Shown: positions 15,327 through 22,297, numbered from the stretch's first letter. The stretch: DNA of 41,080 nt from an uncultured Clostridia bacterium (GCA_947165155.1 CAMUZI010000008.1:1-41080); one strand, 5' to 3'. Notes: generated by a model not told the origin, from the sequence alone. Translations and numbers: made by a program.

Positions 15327-16319
15327 ATGAAAATTGATAAGAGAATTTGTACATACTTGTTATGTTTAGTTAGTAATGTGAATTTTTTTAGTTTAACTAC
15401 AACCCAGGCGGTTTTGGATAAAATTGGACTGGAGCGTTATGAGCGTTATGGCAAAAAATTGAAAGAAGTGGCCAACTATGTGTTAACAGAAGACGGTTAT
15501 AAAGTCAATTTTGACAAGCCAATTGGTGCTGGTCAAAATGGCGTAGTTTTAGAAGGTACTGACAGTAAGAGGGACAAGGTGGCAATTAAGTTGTCTTCTT
15601 CTAAGCCTAGCACTCTCAAAATGACTTGTAATGGTTATTGGAATTACCGTTCTAAATATCAGGACAACTCTTATAATTATTTGGGTGAACTGGAGATTGT
15701 AAAGAGATTTGTAAACAGGAAAATTTATGAACAAAGTACATTCAAACAATTTAATGGTGGAAAGATTAAAGTATATTGTCCTGTCGATCTTGGGGATGGA
15801 TTGCCAAAAATACGTGCCTTGTATAGAGCGTTTGAATTGGAAAATGAGAATGAATGGTGTATTATAACCGTCATGGATTGGGTAGATGGAGAAGACTTGG
15901 AAACATACACTGACGAAAATTTATTTGACACAGATAACGTGTTAGATTGGATTTTGAAAATTCTTGAAGCTCTTAAGCCTTTGCATGATAGGGGATGGGT
16001 TCACATGGATCTTAATCCAAGCAACATAATGCGCGGAAAAGAAGATGGATCTCTGTGTATAGTAGACTTAGGCAAAGCTATTGATTGGTATGATAGGAAC
16101 AAAGATGTAGTAGCCCCATATTATAATGTAAAATTTATCGAAGGCCATAATCTTGATCAGGATTTTTTAGAGATAAAGGGATTGGTACATGGGTTGTTTG
16201 AATCGCAGCAATATAATTCTAATAAACAATTTCTTCATAAAAGCATTATGCTAGCATTGGAAAAATCCAATAATTGCAAGCAATTGTATGATAGTTTAGT
16301 TGTTTTAGTGGGTAAATAA
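15327..16319 (+). CDS. exported Ser/Thr protein kinase-like protein
   Basis: 330 residues from the ATG at 15327, with AAGGAAG 7 bases upstream; in-frame codons back to 15183 are a fused prophage scrap. Residues 1-28 look like a signal peptide (MKIDKRICTYLLCLVSNVNF, ending TTTQA). The kinase motifs are complete apart from variants: glycine loop IGAGQNGVV near 65, VAIKL Lys near 85, catalytic loop WVHMDLNPSNIM near 226 (HMD with Asn kept), DLG instead of DFG near 246. It should fold as an active kinase. If the signal peptide is real it acts outside the cytoplasm, where ATP is absent unless the protein reaches a host cell. It sits between toxin loci B and C among phage relics. It is only distantly similar to the kinase at 11576. 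Confidence 0.82.
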   Translation: MKIDKRICTYLLCLVSNVNFFSLTTTQAVLDKIGLERYERYGKKLKEVANYVLTEDGYKVNFDKPIGAGQNGVVLEGTDSKRDKVAIKLSSSKPSTLKMTCNGYWNYRSKYQDNSYNYLGELEIVKRFVNRKIYEQSTFKQFNGGKIKVYCPVDLGDGLPKIRALYRAFELENENEWCIITVMDWVDGEDLETYTDENLFDTDNVLDWILKILEALKPLHDRGWVHMDLNPSNIMRGKEDGSLCIVDLGKAIDWYDRNKDVVAPYYNVKFIEGHNLDQDFLEIKGLVHGLFESQQYNSNKQFLHKSIMLALEKSNNCKQLYDSLVVLVGK

Positions 16320-16421
16320 TGTTTTTTTTGTTGTTCTTAAATCTATGAGGGAAACATGTGATTTTATTAATTTTTTTTATCTTTATTTCATAAAAAAATC
16401 AGTTTATATGTACTGACAAAT

Positions 16422-16815
16422 TTAGAAATCAAAATTGTTTTGAGTGGAACCTAATATTTGATAGGAACAGCGACGATGTTTTAAAAGTCCAAACATACGA
16501 TACGATTGGGTTTGAATATCTTGATGAAAATCAGAAACAAGAATGGATGGGTGGCCCCTAAAAGGGGCCTTGAATTGTTTTGACTTAAATCGAATTGAAA
16601 GGAACACAGAATTTCTTGCGAATCTTTACTAGATAACAGGACTTACATTTAAAACCAATTGGAAAATAACTGATATTCCCGAAAGATCTGATTTTCAAAG
16701 AATTATCGATAATGTAAATACACTAAGAACAAGTGGGAAAGTTCTGGATTCAACTTCCAAAACACCTTTTATACCCTTAAATGTTCATATCCTAGAATAT
16801 CCGATAAAAAAATAA
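16422..16815 (+). pseudogene. phage tail-region protein relic, multiply frameshifted
   Basis: Successive frames read EWNLIFDRNSDDVLKVQTYD, then TIGFEYLDENQKQEWMGGP, then GALNCFDLNRIERNTEFL, then TFKTNWKITDIPERSDFQRI, then VNTLRTSGKVLDS and TPFIPLNVHILEYPIKK. This order matches Firmicute prophage tail/baseplate-associated proteins with 'W.DRT..D', 'G.YN..DLNRVE' and 'KT.W...DIP...D..RI..NV' blocks. At least two frame changes and an in-frame stop show the gene is dead. A related scrap (YDTIGFKYL) is near 15160. Confidence 0.55.
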
Positions 16816-16853
16816 AGTAAATTAAAAATAATATAAATAAAAAAATAAAACAT

Positions 16854-17066
16854 ATGACATTGTACTTAATTGGAAGCATTTTAAACTTGAGTGGGAACAA
16901 ATATGGTTTTATCTTTTGGATAATTTCAAATCTTTATATGTCGATCAGATTTTACGCGATAGGCGAATATGCTCAAACTCTGCTTTTTGCTATCTATTTT
17001 ATAATAGTGATACGAGGACTAAATGTTTGGTCTAAAAAGAAGACTTATGAAGATGTACAGTCTTGA
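16854..17066 (+). CDS. small membrane protein, PnuC-like phage/bacterial type
   Basis: 70 residues with two to three hydrophobic helices: GSILNLSGNKYGFIFWIISNLYM, then FYAIGEYAQTLLFAIYFIIVIRGLNVW, and a basic end (SKKKTYEDVQS). The pattern 'N..K..GFI.W...N......IG.YAQ..LFA.Y......G...W' is shared by small membrane proteins carried by phages and is related to the core of PnuC-type transporters. There is no convincing ribosome site before the ATG, and the usual first helix is short, so it may be 5'-truncated. It is the tail end of the prophage relics and lies just before toxin locus C. Confidence 0.5.
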   Translation: MTLYLIGSILNLSGNKYGFIFWIISNLYMSIRFYAIGEYAQTLLFAIYFIIVIRGLNVWSKKKTYEDVQS

Positions 17067-17091
17067 CTTTTTTATCATTTATGCGCATAAT
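17063..17091 (+). promoter_or_regulatory. promoter of antitoxin-type RNA C
   Basis: TTGACT (17063-17068), 17 bases, CATAAT (17086-17091). The -35 overlaps the stop of the preceding small membrane gene. Confidence 0.6.
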
Positions 17092-17096
17092 AGTAG

Positions 17097-17185
17097 CACG
17101 ACACTGCAAATGCGGTTAGTCCAATCTTGAAAATGACATTTTTTACTGCCTATTTCGTGATTTTGGCAGTTATTTCTTTATGATT
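17097..17185 (+). ncRNA. predicted convergent regulatory RNA C
   Basis: It begins with GCACGACACTGCAAATGCGG, followed by TTAGTCC. The opposing toxin mRNA begins with GCACGACGTCCAGGCGGTTA, followed by GTC (minus strand from 17286). The two RNAs thus carry the same GCACGAC and GCGGTTAGTC blocks in the same order at their 5' ends. RNA C ends at the hairpin ACTGCC...GGCAGT (17145-17170) followed by TATTTCTTTAT. It overlaps the 3' end of the toxin mRNA. Confidence 0.65.
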
Positions 17186-17235
17186 TTATAAAAAATAATG
17201 AATAGTATTAATACTAATATCATATCTATATTCAT
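17170..17235 (-). CDS. 21-residue hydrophobic peptide C, type I toxin candidate
   Basis: ATG at 17235 behind a perfect GGAGGTGAT 5 bases upstream. The peptide is one membrane helix (DMILVLILFIIFYKII) ending in two lysines. The promoter TTGAAA-18-TATAAT lies at 17290-17319. The leader is about 50 bases with a CCTCC/GGAGG self-complement (17246-17256, CCTCATGGAGG) that could hide the ribosome site. The stop codon touches the hairpin that ends the opposing RNA. This is among the shortest peptides of this kind; it is too short for standard gene callers. Confidence 0.65.
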   Translation of the reverse strand: MNIDMILVLILFIIFYKIIKK

Positions 17236-17245
17236 AAATTATCAC

Positions 17246-17256
17246 CTCCTCATGGA
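17246..17256 (-). promoter_or_regulatory. ribosome-site-sequestering palindrome in toxin C leader
   Basis: The leader contains CCTCC and GGAGG close together (minus strand CCCTCCATGAGGAGGTG). Pairing of the first with the second would mask the Shine-Dalgarno of peptide C, a translational control often seen in type I toxin mRNAs. Confidence 0.45.
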
Positions 17257-17289
17257 GGGAAGTGACTAACCGCCTGGACGTCGTGCAGT

Positions 17290-17319
17290 ATTATATATTG
17301 ACTTAACAACTGTTTTCAA
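17290..17319 (-). promoter_or_regulatory. promoter of peptide gene C
   Basis: TTGAAA (17319-17314), 18 bases, perfect TATAAT (17295-17290). The start falls at the first base of the direct repeat shared with RNA C. Confidence 0.65.
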
Positions 17320-17339
17320 ATGAGTATAACAACAACATT

Positions 17340-17377
17340 CAACTGTTCTCTGTATCTCAGAGGAAGTTGTTTTTTTG
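17340..17377 (+). terminator. terminator-like hairpin
   Basis: CAACTGTTCTCTG (17340-17352) pairs imperfectly with CAGAGGAAGTTG (17358-17369), followed by seven T. No plus-strand gene ends here, so the RNA it terminates is unknown. Confidence 0.45.
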
Positions 17378-17471
17378 TGATCAAATGATTTTGGAACTTT
17401 AGTCTATTTTTGAGTTATTTTCAATCTTGGATATTAGTATCGATAAAGTTACTTCATAAGATTTAAAGCTC

Positions 17472-17508
17472 AAACACACTCTAATCTACATAAAAGAGTG
17501 TGTTTTTT
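17472..17508 (+). terminator. strong terminator hairpin without an assigned gene
   Basis: AAACACACTCT (17472-17482), 12-base loop, AGAGTGTGTTT (17495-17505), then TTT. An 11-bp perfect stem. The mirrored A-tract on the left arm makes it usable on both strands. The surrounding 17378-17574 shows no coding sequence I can support. Confidence 0.6.
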
Positions 17509-17574
17509 GTAAATTATTGTCATAAATGCCAAAAAAAGAAAATTTCTCAGATTTTTTTCATTATTTTCAACATC

Positions 17575-17645
17575 ATAACGTATGAACCGTCTTCTTTGAT
17601 ATTATCTTGCACGCTTTTCTCGCAAAACTTATTGCTGGTCTAAAA
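17575..17645 (+). pseudogene. IS1-family transposase C-terminal scrap
   Basis: The plus strand reads MNRLL-stop-YYLARFSRKTYCWSK, matching the end of the transposase at 11096 (MNRLLRHYLARFARKTY) at both protein and DNA level over about 65 bases. No terminal repeat is recognisable. It ends just before the promoter of the AAA+ gene. Confidence 0.65.
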
Positions 17646-17655
17646 TAAAAATATG

Positions 17656-17684
17656 TTGACAAATATTTATTTTTGAGTTATCAT
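17656..17684 (+). promoter_or_regulatory. promoter of the AAA+ ATPase gene
   Basis: Perfect TTGACA (17656-17661), 17 bases, TATCAT (17679-17684), 36 bases before the ATG. It directly follows the IS1 scrap, so the transposon may have supplied part of it. Confidence 0.6.
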
Positions 17685-17720
17685 AAGTGTAAAGTTGGAA
17701 TGTTAGTGAGAGGTAGTTTT

Positions 17721-19421
17721 ATGAAAAAAGTTATTTCTGTATTGTGTGCCATGTTAACCTTTGGTGGTATATCGGATCGTGCTAGATCAGCCTTTACAGC
17801 TGTTGAAAATAATATACTTGATTTGGTCTATAACAAGACGGCTTATGAGAATGTGAGGATAGTTATTGGTGCGTTGAGGGGGCTAGAGAAAGCTTTGGAT
17901 GATAAAAAAAAATATTTTAAATGTGTAGAAAATTGTCTTAAGCCAATCGACTGTTATTACAAAGGATGTAGCAAAAAAGCTGTAGAATTATATGAGAAAA
18001 AAATTCTCAGATACGAGATGTTGGATTTTGGGGAGCTTAAAAATTGTATTGATGGTAGTGTTAACATTAAATATGTATATGATAGTTTTGATGCTAATGC
18101 ATCTGATGAACTTAATAACAATACGAATAAAACTAAAAAAATACTTGCAAGGTTATTAGCTTTTTCAGATATGTGTTCTGCCTTAGAGGGCATTGCTAAG
18201 GAGAGTCAAGGGGAGTGGATGCTTAATAGAGTAATTTTAAAATCGATTGCTGGATTATCTGCAGCTGCCATTATCGTTGTTGCTATTGCTCTTGTTGCTA
18301 AGGGTATAGCGAATAAGATGAATGAACGAGAACGTATTAGAAGAGAAACTTTAAAACAGAGATTGTACGATAAAAAGATGTTAGAAACTGCGGGAAATTC
18401 GTCAATTGATGTCAGTATTTCACGTCAGGAACTCATAAAAAGGTTTAAGGACATTCAGTCGGAAAGGCCTGATTTTAAGGATATGTCTAGATTAGGTAGA
18501 CAAATTGCCAACTTTTTAGAACTTGGTGATGAAGCTGGTAGTCTTGTGCTGTTTTTTGAAGGTCCACCTGGATGTGGTAAAACTTCACTTGCTTTTCGGG
18601 TTGCAGAGGCATTGGGGGTAAAAAAACCTTTGATGTACAGCAAGAATGATATTGATGAGAACAATAAGGTTGCAAGTGTGATGCAGCAGACAATGGGTTC
18701 GTATAATTTAGGTGGTGTTGATAGAATTGGAAAAGTTAGTGCAGCGATTAAGGCTAATAAGCATCCGTTCATAGTATTTGACGAAATAGACAAAATGCCT
18801 TCTGAGATGTTGTCATGTATTTGGAATGTTACAGATTACTCAAGACTTAACAACGATGGTGGGGATGTGAAAGTTGATAGGGGATTGTTTATTTTTACAA
18901 GTAATACATCAATAGAAGATATGTTTAAAGGTAAAAATATTAGTATGACCATGGAGAGTGTTTTGTCTAGATTTGGAGGGTTTATTTACAATATTTCACC
19001 ACCTGGTAAAGCAGGTTTTTCCGCGTCTATTAAAGGCGTATTATCAGAGGCGGCAAAACGTACAGAAAAAAAGTATAAAGTTGCGTTAAAATGGGATGAG
19101 GGCAGTGTTGAAAAAATAGTGAATTTGTATTATGCGCACAAGCAATCTGATGGTATGCGTTGGCTTAAGAATTTTAGCATTAATTTAGCAGGTATCATAG
19201 CCGATGCATGTAGTTCTATAGAGCAAAAGGGAAAGATTTTAAATTTAACATTCTCAGATATCAATAAAAAGATTAAAGTTGCATTTCCAGACGTTGGGTT
19301 AGATACGGAGAATAAAATTCCAAATGCAGGTAAGACTCAAATCGTTAAAAAAGTTAAAGCGAACCCTAAAAAATATAATAAAAAATTCAAAAACCTAGGT
19401 AATAGGAAAGTTATTAAATGA
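17721..19421 (+). CDS. membrane-anchored AAA+ ATPase with external Cys-rich domain
   Basis: 566 residues from the ATG at 17721, with GAGAGGTAG upstream; in-frame codons from 17673 lie inside the promoter. Residues 1-25 form a signal peptide or anchor (MKKVISVLCAMLTFGG). Residues 26-175 form an extracytoplasmic region with a cysteine cluster (CVENCLKPIDCYYKGC). Residues 176-200 are a membrane helix (SAAAIIVVAIALVAKG). The AAA+ module follows: Walker A FEGPPGCGKTSLAF near 281, Walker B FIVFDEIDKMP near 349, sensor 1 FIFTSNTS near 389, Arg finger SRFGG, and a sensor-2 region near GMRWLKNF. The order (helix, outside domain, helix, AAA+) is that of FtsH, but no protease domain or HEXXH follows; the tail is basic (KVKANPKKYNKKFKN). 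Likely a membrane unfoldase or remodelling ATPase. Family not recognised. Confidence 0.82.
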   Translation: MKKVISVLCAMLTFGGISDRARSAFTAVENNILDLVYNKTAYENVRIVIGALRGLEKALDDKKKYFKCVENCLKPIDCYYKGCSKKAVELYEKKILRYEMLDFGELKNCIDGSVNIKYVYDSFDANASDELNNNTNKTKKILARLLAFSDMCSALEGIAKESQGEWMLNRVILKSIAGLSAAAIIVVAIALVAKGIANKMNERERIRRETLKQRLYDKKMLETAGNSSIDVSISRQELIKRFKDIQSERPDFKDMSRLGRQIANFLELGDEAGSLVLFFEGPPGCGKTSLAFRVAEALGVKKPLMYSKNDIDENNKVASVMQQTMGSYNLGGVDRIGKVSAAIKANKHPFIVFDEIDKMPSEMLSCIWNVTDYSRLNNDGGDVKVDRGLFIFTSNTSIEDMFKGKNISMTMESVLSRFGGFIYNISPPGKAGFSASIKGVLSEAAKRTEKKYKVALKWDEGSVEKIVNLYYAHKQSDGMRWLKNFSINLAGIIADACSSIEQKGKILNLTFSDINKKIKVAFPDVGLDTENKIPNAGKTQIVKKVKANPKKYNKKFKNLGNRKVIK

Positions 19422-19665
19422 CAATTTACGGGTATTGCGTCTAAATAGACACAGATAAACTACCTAGAAATAAACCAGATTCTTTATATTTACATAATTT
19501 TTCATCAATTAAATGTTTTCTTTTTTATTTTTTGACATCTTCTAATTTTAGAAATTTATATTTTCATTTTCATAATCTTTATCATGTGATTTTTGATTCT
19601 ATTTACGGTATTATTCCCTACAGTACCATTTATTGTAATTAGATTTCGTTATTCCGGAGGAGATT

Positions 19666-20316
19666 ATGGATATTAAGATTGCGTCGTCTATTTTGTGTTG
19701 TGATTTTTTGCATCTCTCTAATGAAATAGAAAAGTTAGAAAATTCCGATGGTGTTGATTATATTCACTTAGATATAATGGATGGTAATTTTGTTCCTAAC
19801 TTAAGTTTTGGACCATATATCTCCGAATTGATTGCAAAAAATTTTTCCGTTCCTATTGAAACACATCTAATGGTTTCAAACCCTATCAAATTTGTAGAAA
19901 AATTTTATTTTAGTCATTCAATAATATTTCATATTGAATCTAATGATTGTCCCATGGAGGTTATTGATAGGATAAAGTTTTTGGATATGAAAGTAGGTAT
20001 TGCAATTAATCCGGAAACAAGCTTTGAAAAGATGATTGACTATATTGATTATTTAGATATTATCTTGGTGATGACAGTTTCTCCGGGTTTTGGTGGTCAA
20101 AAATTTTTGGATTCTCAAATAAATAAAATAAAAGATATAAAATCTTATGTTATGAAAAATCATAAAAATGTCTCTATTGGAGTTGACGGTGGTATCAACT
20201 CTGTTACTTCGCAGTCTTGCATTGACGCTGGGGCAACGAATTTGGTGGTAGGATCATTTTTAAATGGAGCAAAAGATATATCTAGCGCATGCCATCAATT
20301 GATTGGAGATTTCTAA
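19666..20316 (+). CDS. rpe: ribulose-phosphate 3-epimerase
   Basis: 216 residues, the usual family length; ATG with GGAGGAG 6 bases upstream. TIM-barrel signature motifs: IASSILCCDF, the metal and catalytic HLDIMDGNFVPNLSFGP, ETHLMVSNP, VMTVSPGFGGQKF, GVDGGINSVT and ATNLVVGSFL. It interconverts ribulose 5-phosphate and xylulose 5-phosphate in the pentose phosphate pathway. In Clostridia it often follows a ribosome-maturation GTPase; here it stands alone between accessory genes. Confidence 0.95.
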   Translation: MDIKIASSILCCDFLHLSNEIEKLENSDGVDYIHLDIMDGNFVPNLSFGPYISELIAKNFSVPIETHLMVSNPIKFVEKFYFSHSIIFHIESNDCPMEVIDRIKFLDMKVGIAINPETSFEKMIDYIDYLDIILVMTVSPGFGGQKFLDSQINKIKDIKSYVMKNHKNVSIGVDGGINSVTSQSCIDAGATNLVVGSFLNGAKDISSACHQLIGDF

Positions 20317-20422
20317 AGATAAGTAAATCTGATAAAACGTAGCTTTAGAGACTTACTTTGAAAAAATTTGTTAAAACATTTCTCACATTGATATTAATTT
20401 TTACTGTTGCAGTATATATTGA

Positions 20423-20555
20423 TTTTTTTGTTATTATCTTGCTCGTTTTGCTCGTAAGACTTATTCTTGATTTAAATGTTTAACTACGATTGATAACTCT
20501 GACCTCCTGTTTTTGTACCGTTGATTTATTACTTATATCCATTTTTAGCACTGCC
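20423..20555 (+). mobile_element. IS1-family right-end fragment
   Basis: The plus strand codes YYLARFARKTYS, the transposase C-terminus, then about 90 bases of non-coding end sequence, finishing with TATCCATTTTTAGCACTGCC. The inverse of that end (GGCAGTGCTAAAAATGGATA) matches the terminal repeats of the miniature elements. It links coding IS1 remnants to the miniature element ends directly. 20556-20680 after it is non-coding and contains an imperfect CACTACA/TGTGTAGT stem. Confidence 0.75.
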
Positions 20556-20680
20556 ATTAGATCTGTATATATTTAAATTTTTTCATTCAAGTGGCACAAC
20601 ACACTACAGAGTGTACTGTGTAGTTGCGCAGTCAGATGTATGTAGGGCACATCTTGTGTATGTATTATCACAGTATGGAC

Positions 20681-20824
20681 GGACACTGCTAAAAGTGGGT
20701 AGAAACCTTGAAAATATCACTTTAAAAACGAAAGAATAAAGTTTACTTACCACTTTACTCCTGTTGTTTTTTTAACTGTTGTACTCGAATTTTTTTGTTT
20801 TATCTATCTATTTTTAGCAATGCC
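20681..20824. mobile_element. IS1-type miniature element, type 1, copy 4 (inverted)
   Basis: A 144-bp unit, GGACACTGCTAAAAGTGGGT ... TCTATTTTTAGCAATGCC, close to the 10858 copy in the same orientation throughout. Confidence 0.75.
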
Positions 20825-20839
20825 TTCTATTAGAAAATG

Positions 20840-20867
20840 TTGATTATTTTTGGCTTTTTGTTACAAT
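20840..20867 (+). promoter_or_regulatory. promoter of the CPBP protease gene
   Basis: TTGATT (20840-20845), 16 bases, TACAAT (20862-20867), 34 bases before the start codon. Confidence 0.45.
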
Positions 20868-20901
20868 TTGGAGTATCTAAACTTTCTTGGGGGGTTATAT
20901 T

Positions 20902-21609
20902 TTGATTATAAGTTACGATTGGATTTTCTTTTTGCTTTCCACGACTGTGTATATAATTGTCGACGGATACTTTGTTGGAAATTTCGGACCATCAGATTAT
21001 AGAAGTATGATAGCAAGTACGGTAATTTCTGTTTTATTATTGGGCGCAATATTATTTTCAAAAAAATGTTCATACTATGGGCTCAAAAAGGCTAAAAATG
21101 CTAAAGAATGTTTATATTTTTCTCCTCTTATTTTAATTGCATCTCTTAATTTGTGGGATGGTGTGATAGAGTGTTCTAATCGTGAGGTGATATTTTTTGT
21201 TTTAAGAATGATAAACATAGGATTCATTGAAGAAATTATTTGTAGAGGGTTTTTATTTAGAGCACTAGAGAAATTTGGAACTAAAAAAGCTATGTATTTG
21301 AGCAGCGCTTTTTTTGGTGTAGCGCATATTATGAATCTTTTCTTTGGGGCAAAACTAATCCCTACTGTTATTAAAATATTCTTTTCTACGTCGCTCGGAT
21401 ATTTATACGTAACAATATTTTGTAAAAGTGGCTCTTTGTTGCCATGTATCATTTCTCATCAATTACATAACTCATTGTGTGTATTTGACGTTAAAAACAA
21501 AACACTATCAACCTATGCTATCCCCATTATAATAATATCGATATCTATTTTCTATTCCATATACATAAATAGGACATCAGAAAGACTACAAAAAAGCAAT
21601 ACAAAATAA
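20902..21609 (+). CDS. CPBP-family intramembrane glutamic protease
   Basis: 235 residues from the TTG at 20902, with a GGGGGG site 8 bases upstream. Six or more hydrophobic helices. The family motifs are intact: EEIICRGFLFRAL (EExxxR, motif 1) near 115, AFFGVAHIMNLF (FxxxH, motif 2) near 147, and SHQLHNSL (motif 3) near 190. These proteins are Abi/CAAX-type intramembrane peptidases, in bacteria often linked to bacteriocin self-immunity or processing. No bacteriocin gene is recognised nearby. It follows a miniature element. Confidence 0.88.
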   Translation: MIISYDWIFFLLSTTVYIIVDGYFVGNFGPSDYRSMIASTVISVLLLGAILFSKKCSYYGLKKAKNAKECLYFSPLILIASLNLWDGVIECSNREVIFFVLRMINIGFIEEIICRGFLFRALEKFGTKKAMYLSSAFFGVAHIMNLFFGAKLIPTVIKIFFSTSLGYLYVTIFCKSGSLLPCIISHQLHNSLCVFDVKNKTLSTYAIPIIIISISIFYSIYINRTSERLQKSNTK

Positions 21610-21695
21610 AGTGCTGAAAAGTATTAAAATTTGATATTACTAAAAAGTGTAAAATACAATAAAACAATTTCAAAAAATAAAAAACCTATAAGGAA

Positions 21696-21980
21696 CTATT
21701 TATTTTCTAAAGTTTTTACTAGCTCATAAAATGATGCGACATATTCGTAGATTGGTCTGCTTGGATTTCTCAGATTTTTTTTTATGTCTTTTATTTCTTG
21801 TTTGAAATGGAATCTATAAGACGCGGGGAATTCATCTACGATTTCTGAGATTCTTCGTATTTTATCCTTGGCTTGCTTTGCGTTTGATATTTTGTTTTCT
21901 AACTCTTTTTTATTTATTTTTTCGATCTGATCATAAAACCAATACAAAAACGTTGTTTCAGAAATGTAGTTGTCATCCAT
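21696..21980 (-). CDS. small helical protein, unknown function
   Basis: 94 residues if started at the ATG at 21980; an upstream in-frame start at 22007 also exists. Charged and helical: TFLYWFYDQIEKINKKELEN, then AKDKIRRISEIVDEFP, then FKQEIKDIKKNL. No signal peptide. I recognise no family. It converges with the CPBP gene. GGTGAT about 12 bases upstream of 21980 is a weak ribosome site. Confidence 0.5.
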   Translation of the reverse strand: MDDNYISETTFLYWFYDQIEKINKKELENKISNAKQAKDKIRRISEIVDEFPASYRFHFKQEIKDIKKNLRNPSRPIYEYVASFYELVKTLENK

Positions 21981-22060
21981 CTTCAAAAATATCACCCACT
22001 TATACACACTTTTTCAGCTTATCCTATTGTATGATTCACGGCCATATTTCTCAATCTTTT

Positions 22061-22204
22061 GGTATTGCTAAAATCGAATAGATTATACTGAAAATAACTT
22101 AAAAGTGTAGATCAAAAAACTATTTAAAACAAAATAACTAACAATTTTAGCTCTTAATTTTTTACGGTAATAAGTCGTAATTTCTACTCACTTTTAGCAA
22201 TGTC
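22061..22204. mobile_element. IS1-type miniature element, type 2, copy 2 (inverted)
   Basis: A 144-bp unit, GGTATTGCTAAAATCGAATA ... CTACTCACTTTTAGCAATGTC. Its inverse complement is about 90% identical to 14536-14679 over the whole length. Confidence 0.75.
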
Positions 22205-22297
22205 TTTTCAATTTTTTGTGACTATCAATAGATTGAAAAAATAGCGAAAAAGTCTGATAATACTCTGCAATGCTGGTTTTATTAAGAAGGACTAAAG

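Noticed and set aside
16422-16607. minus-strand 61-codon frame over the phage tail relic
   Set aside because: The plus strand shows family-like blocks; the minus frame is a shadow.
19431-19460. GGTATTGCGTCTAAATAGAC, resembling an IS1 end
   Set aside because: Only the first 8 bases match well and no partner end or interior was found.
20359-20484. 41-codon hydrophobic frame starting TTG (reads FVKTFLTLILIFTV...)
   Set aside because: Its second half is the IS1 transposase end read in the wrong frame, and there is no ribosome site; probably chance.
5099-22204. the ~143-bp repeats as a CRISPR array or as rRNA/tRNA-like genes
   Set aside because: Units are far apart, in both orientations and bounded by inverted repeats; no short regularly spaced repeats and no tRNA features.
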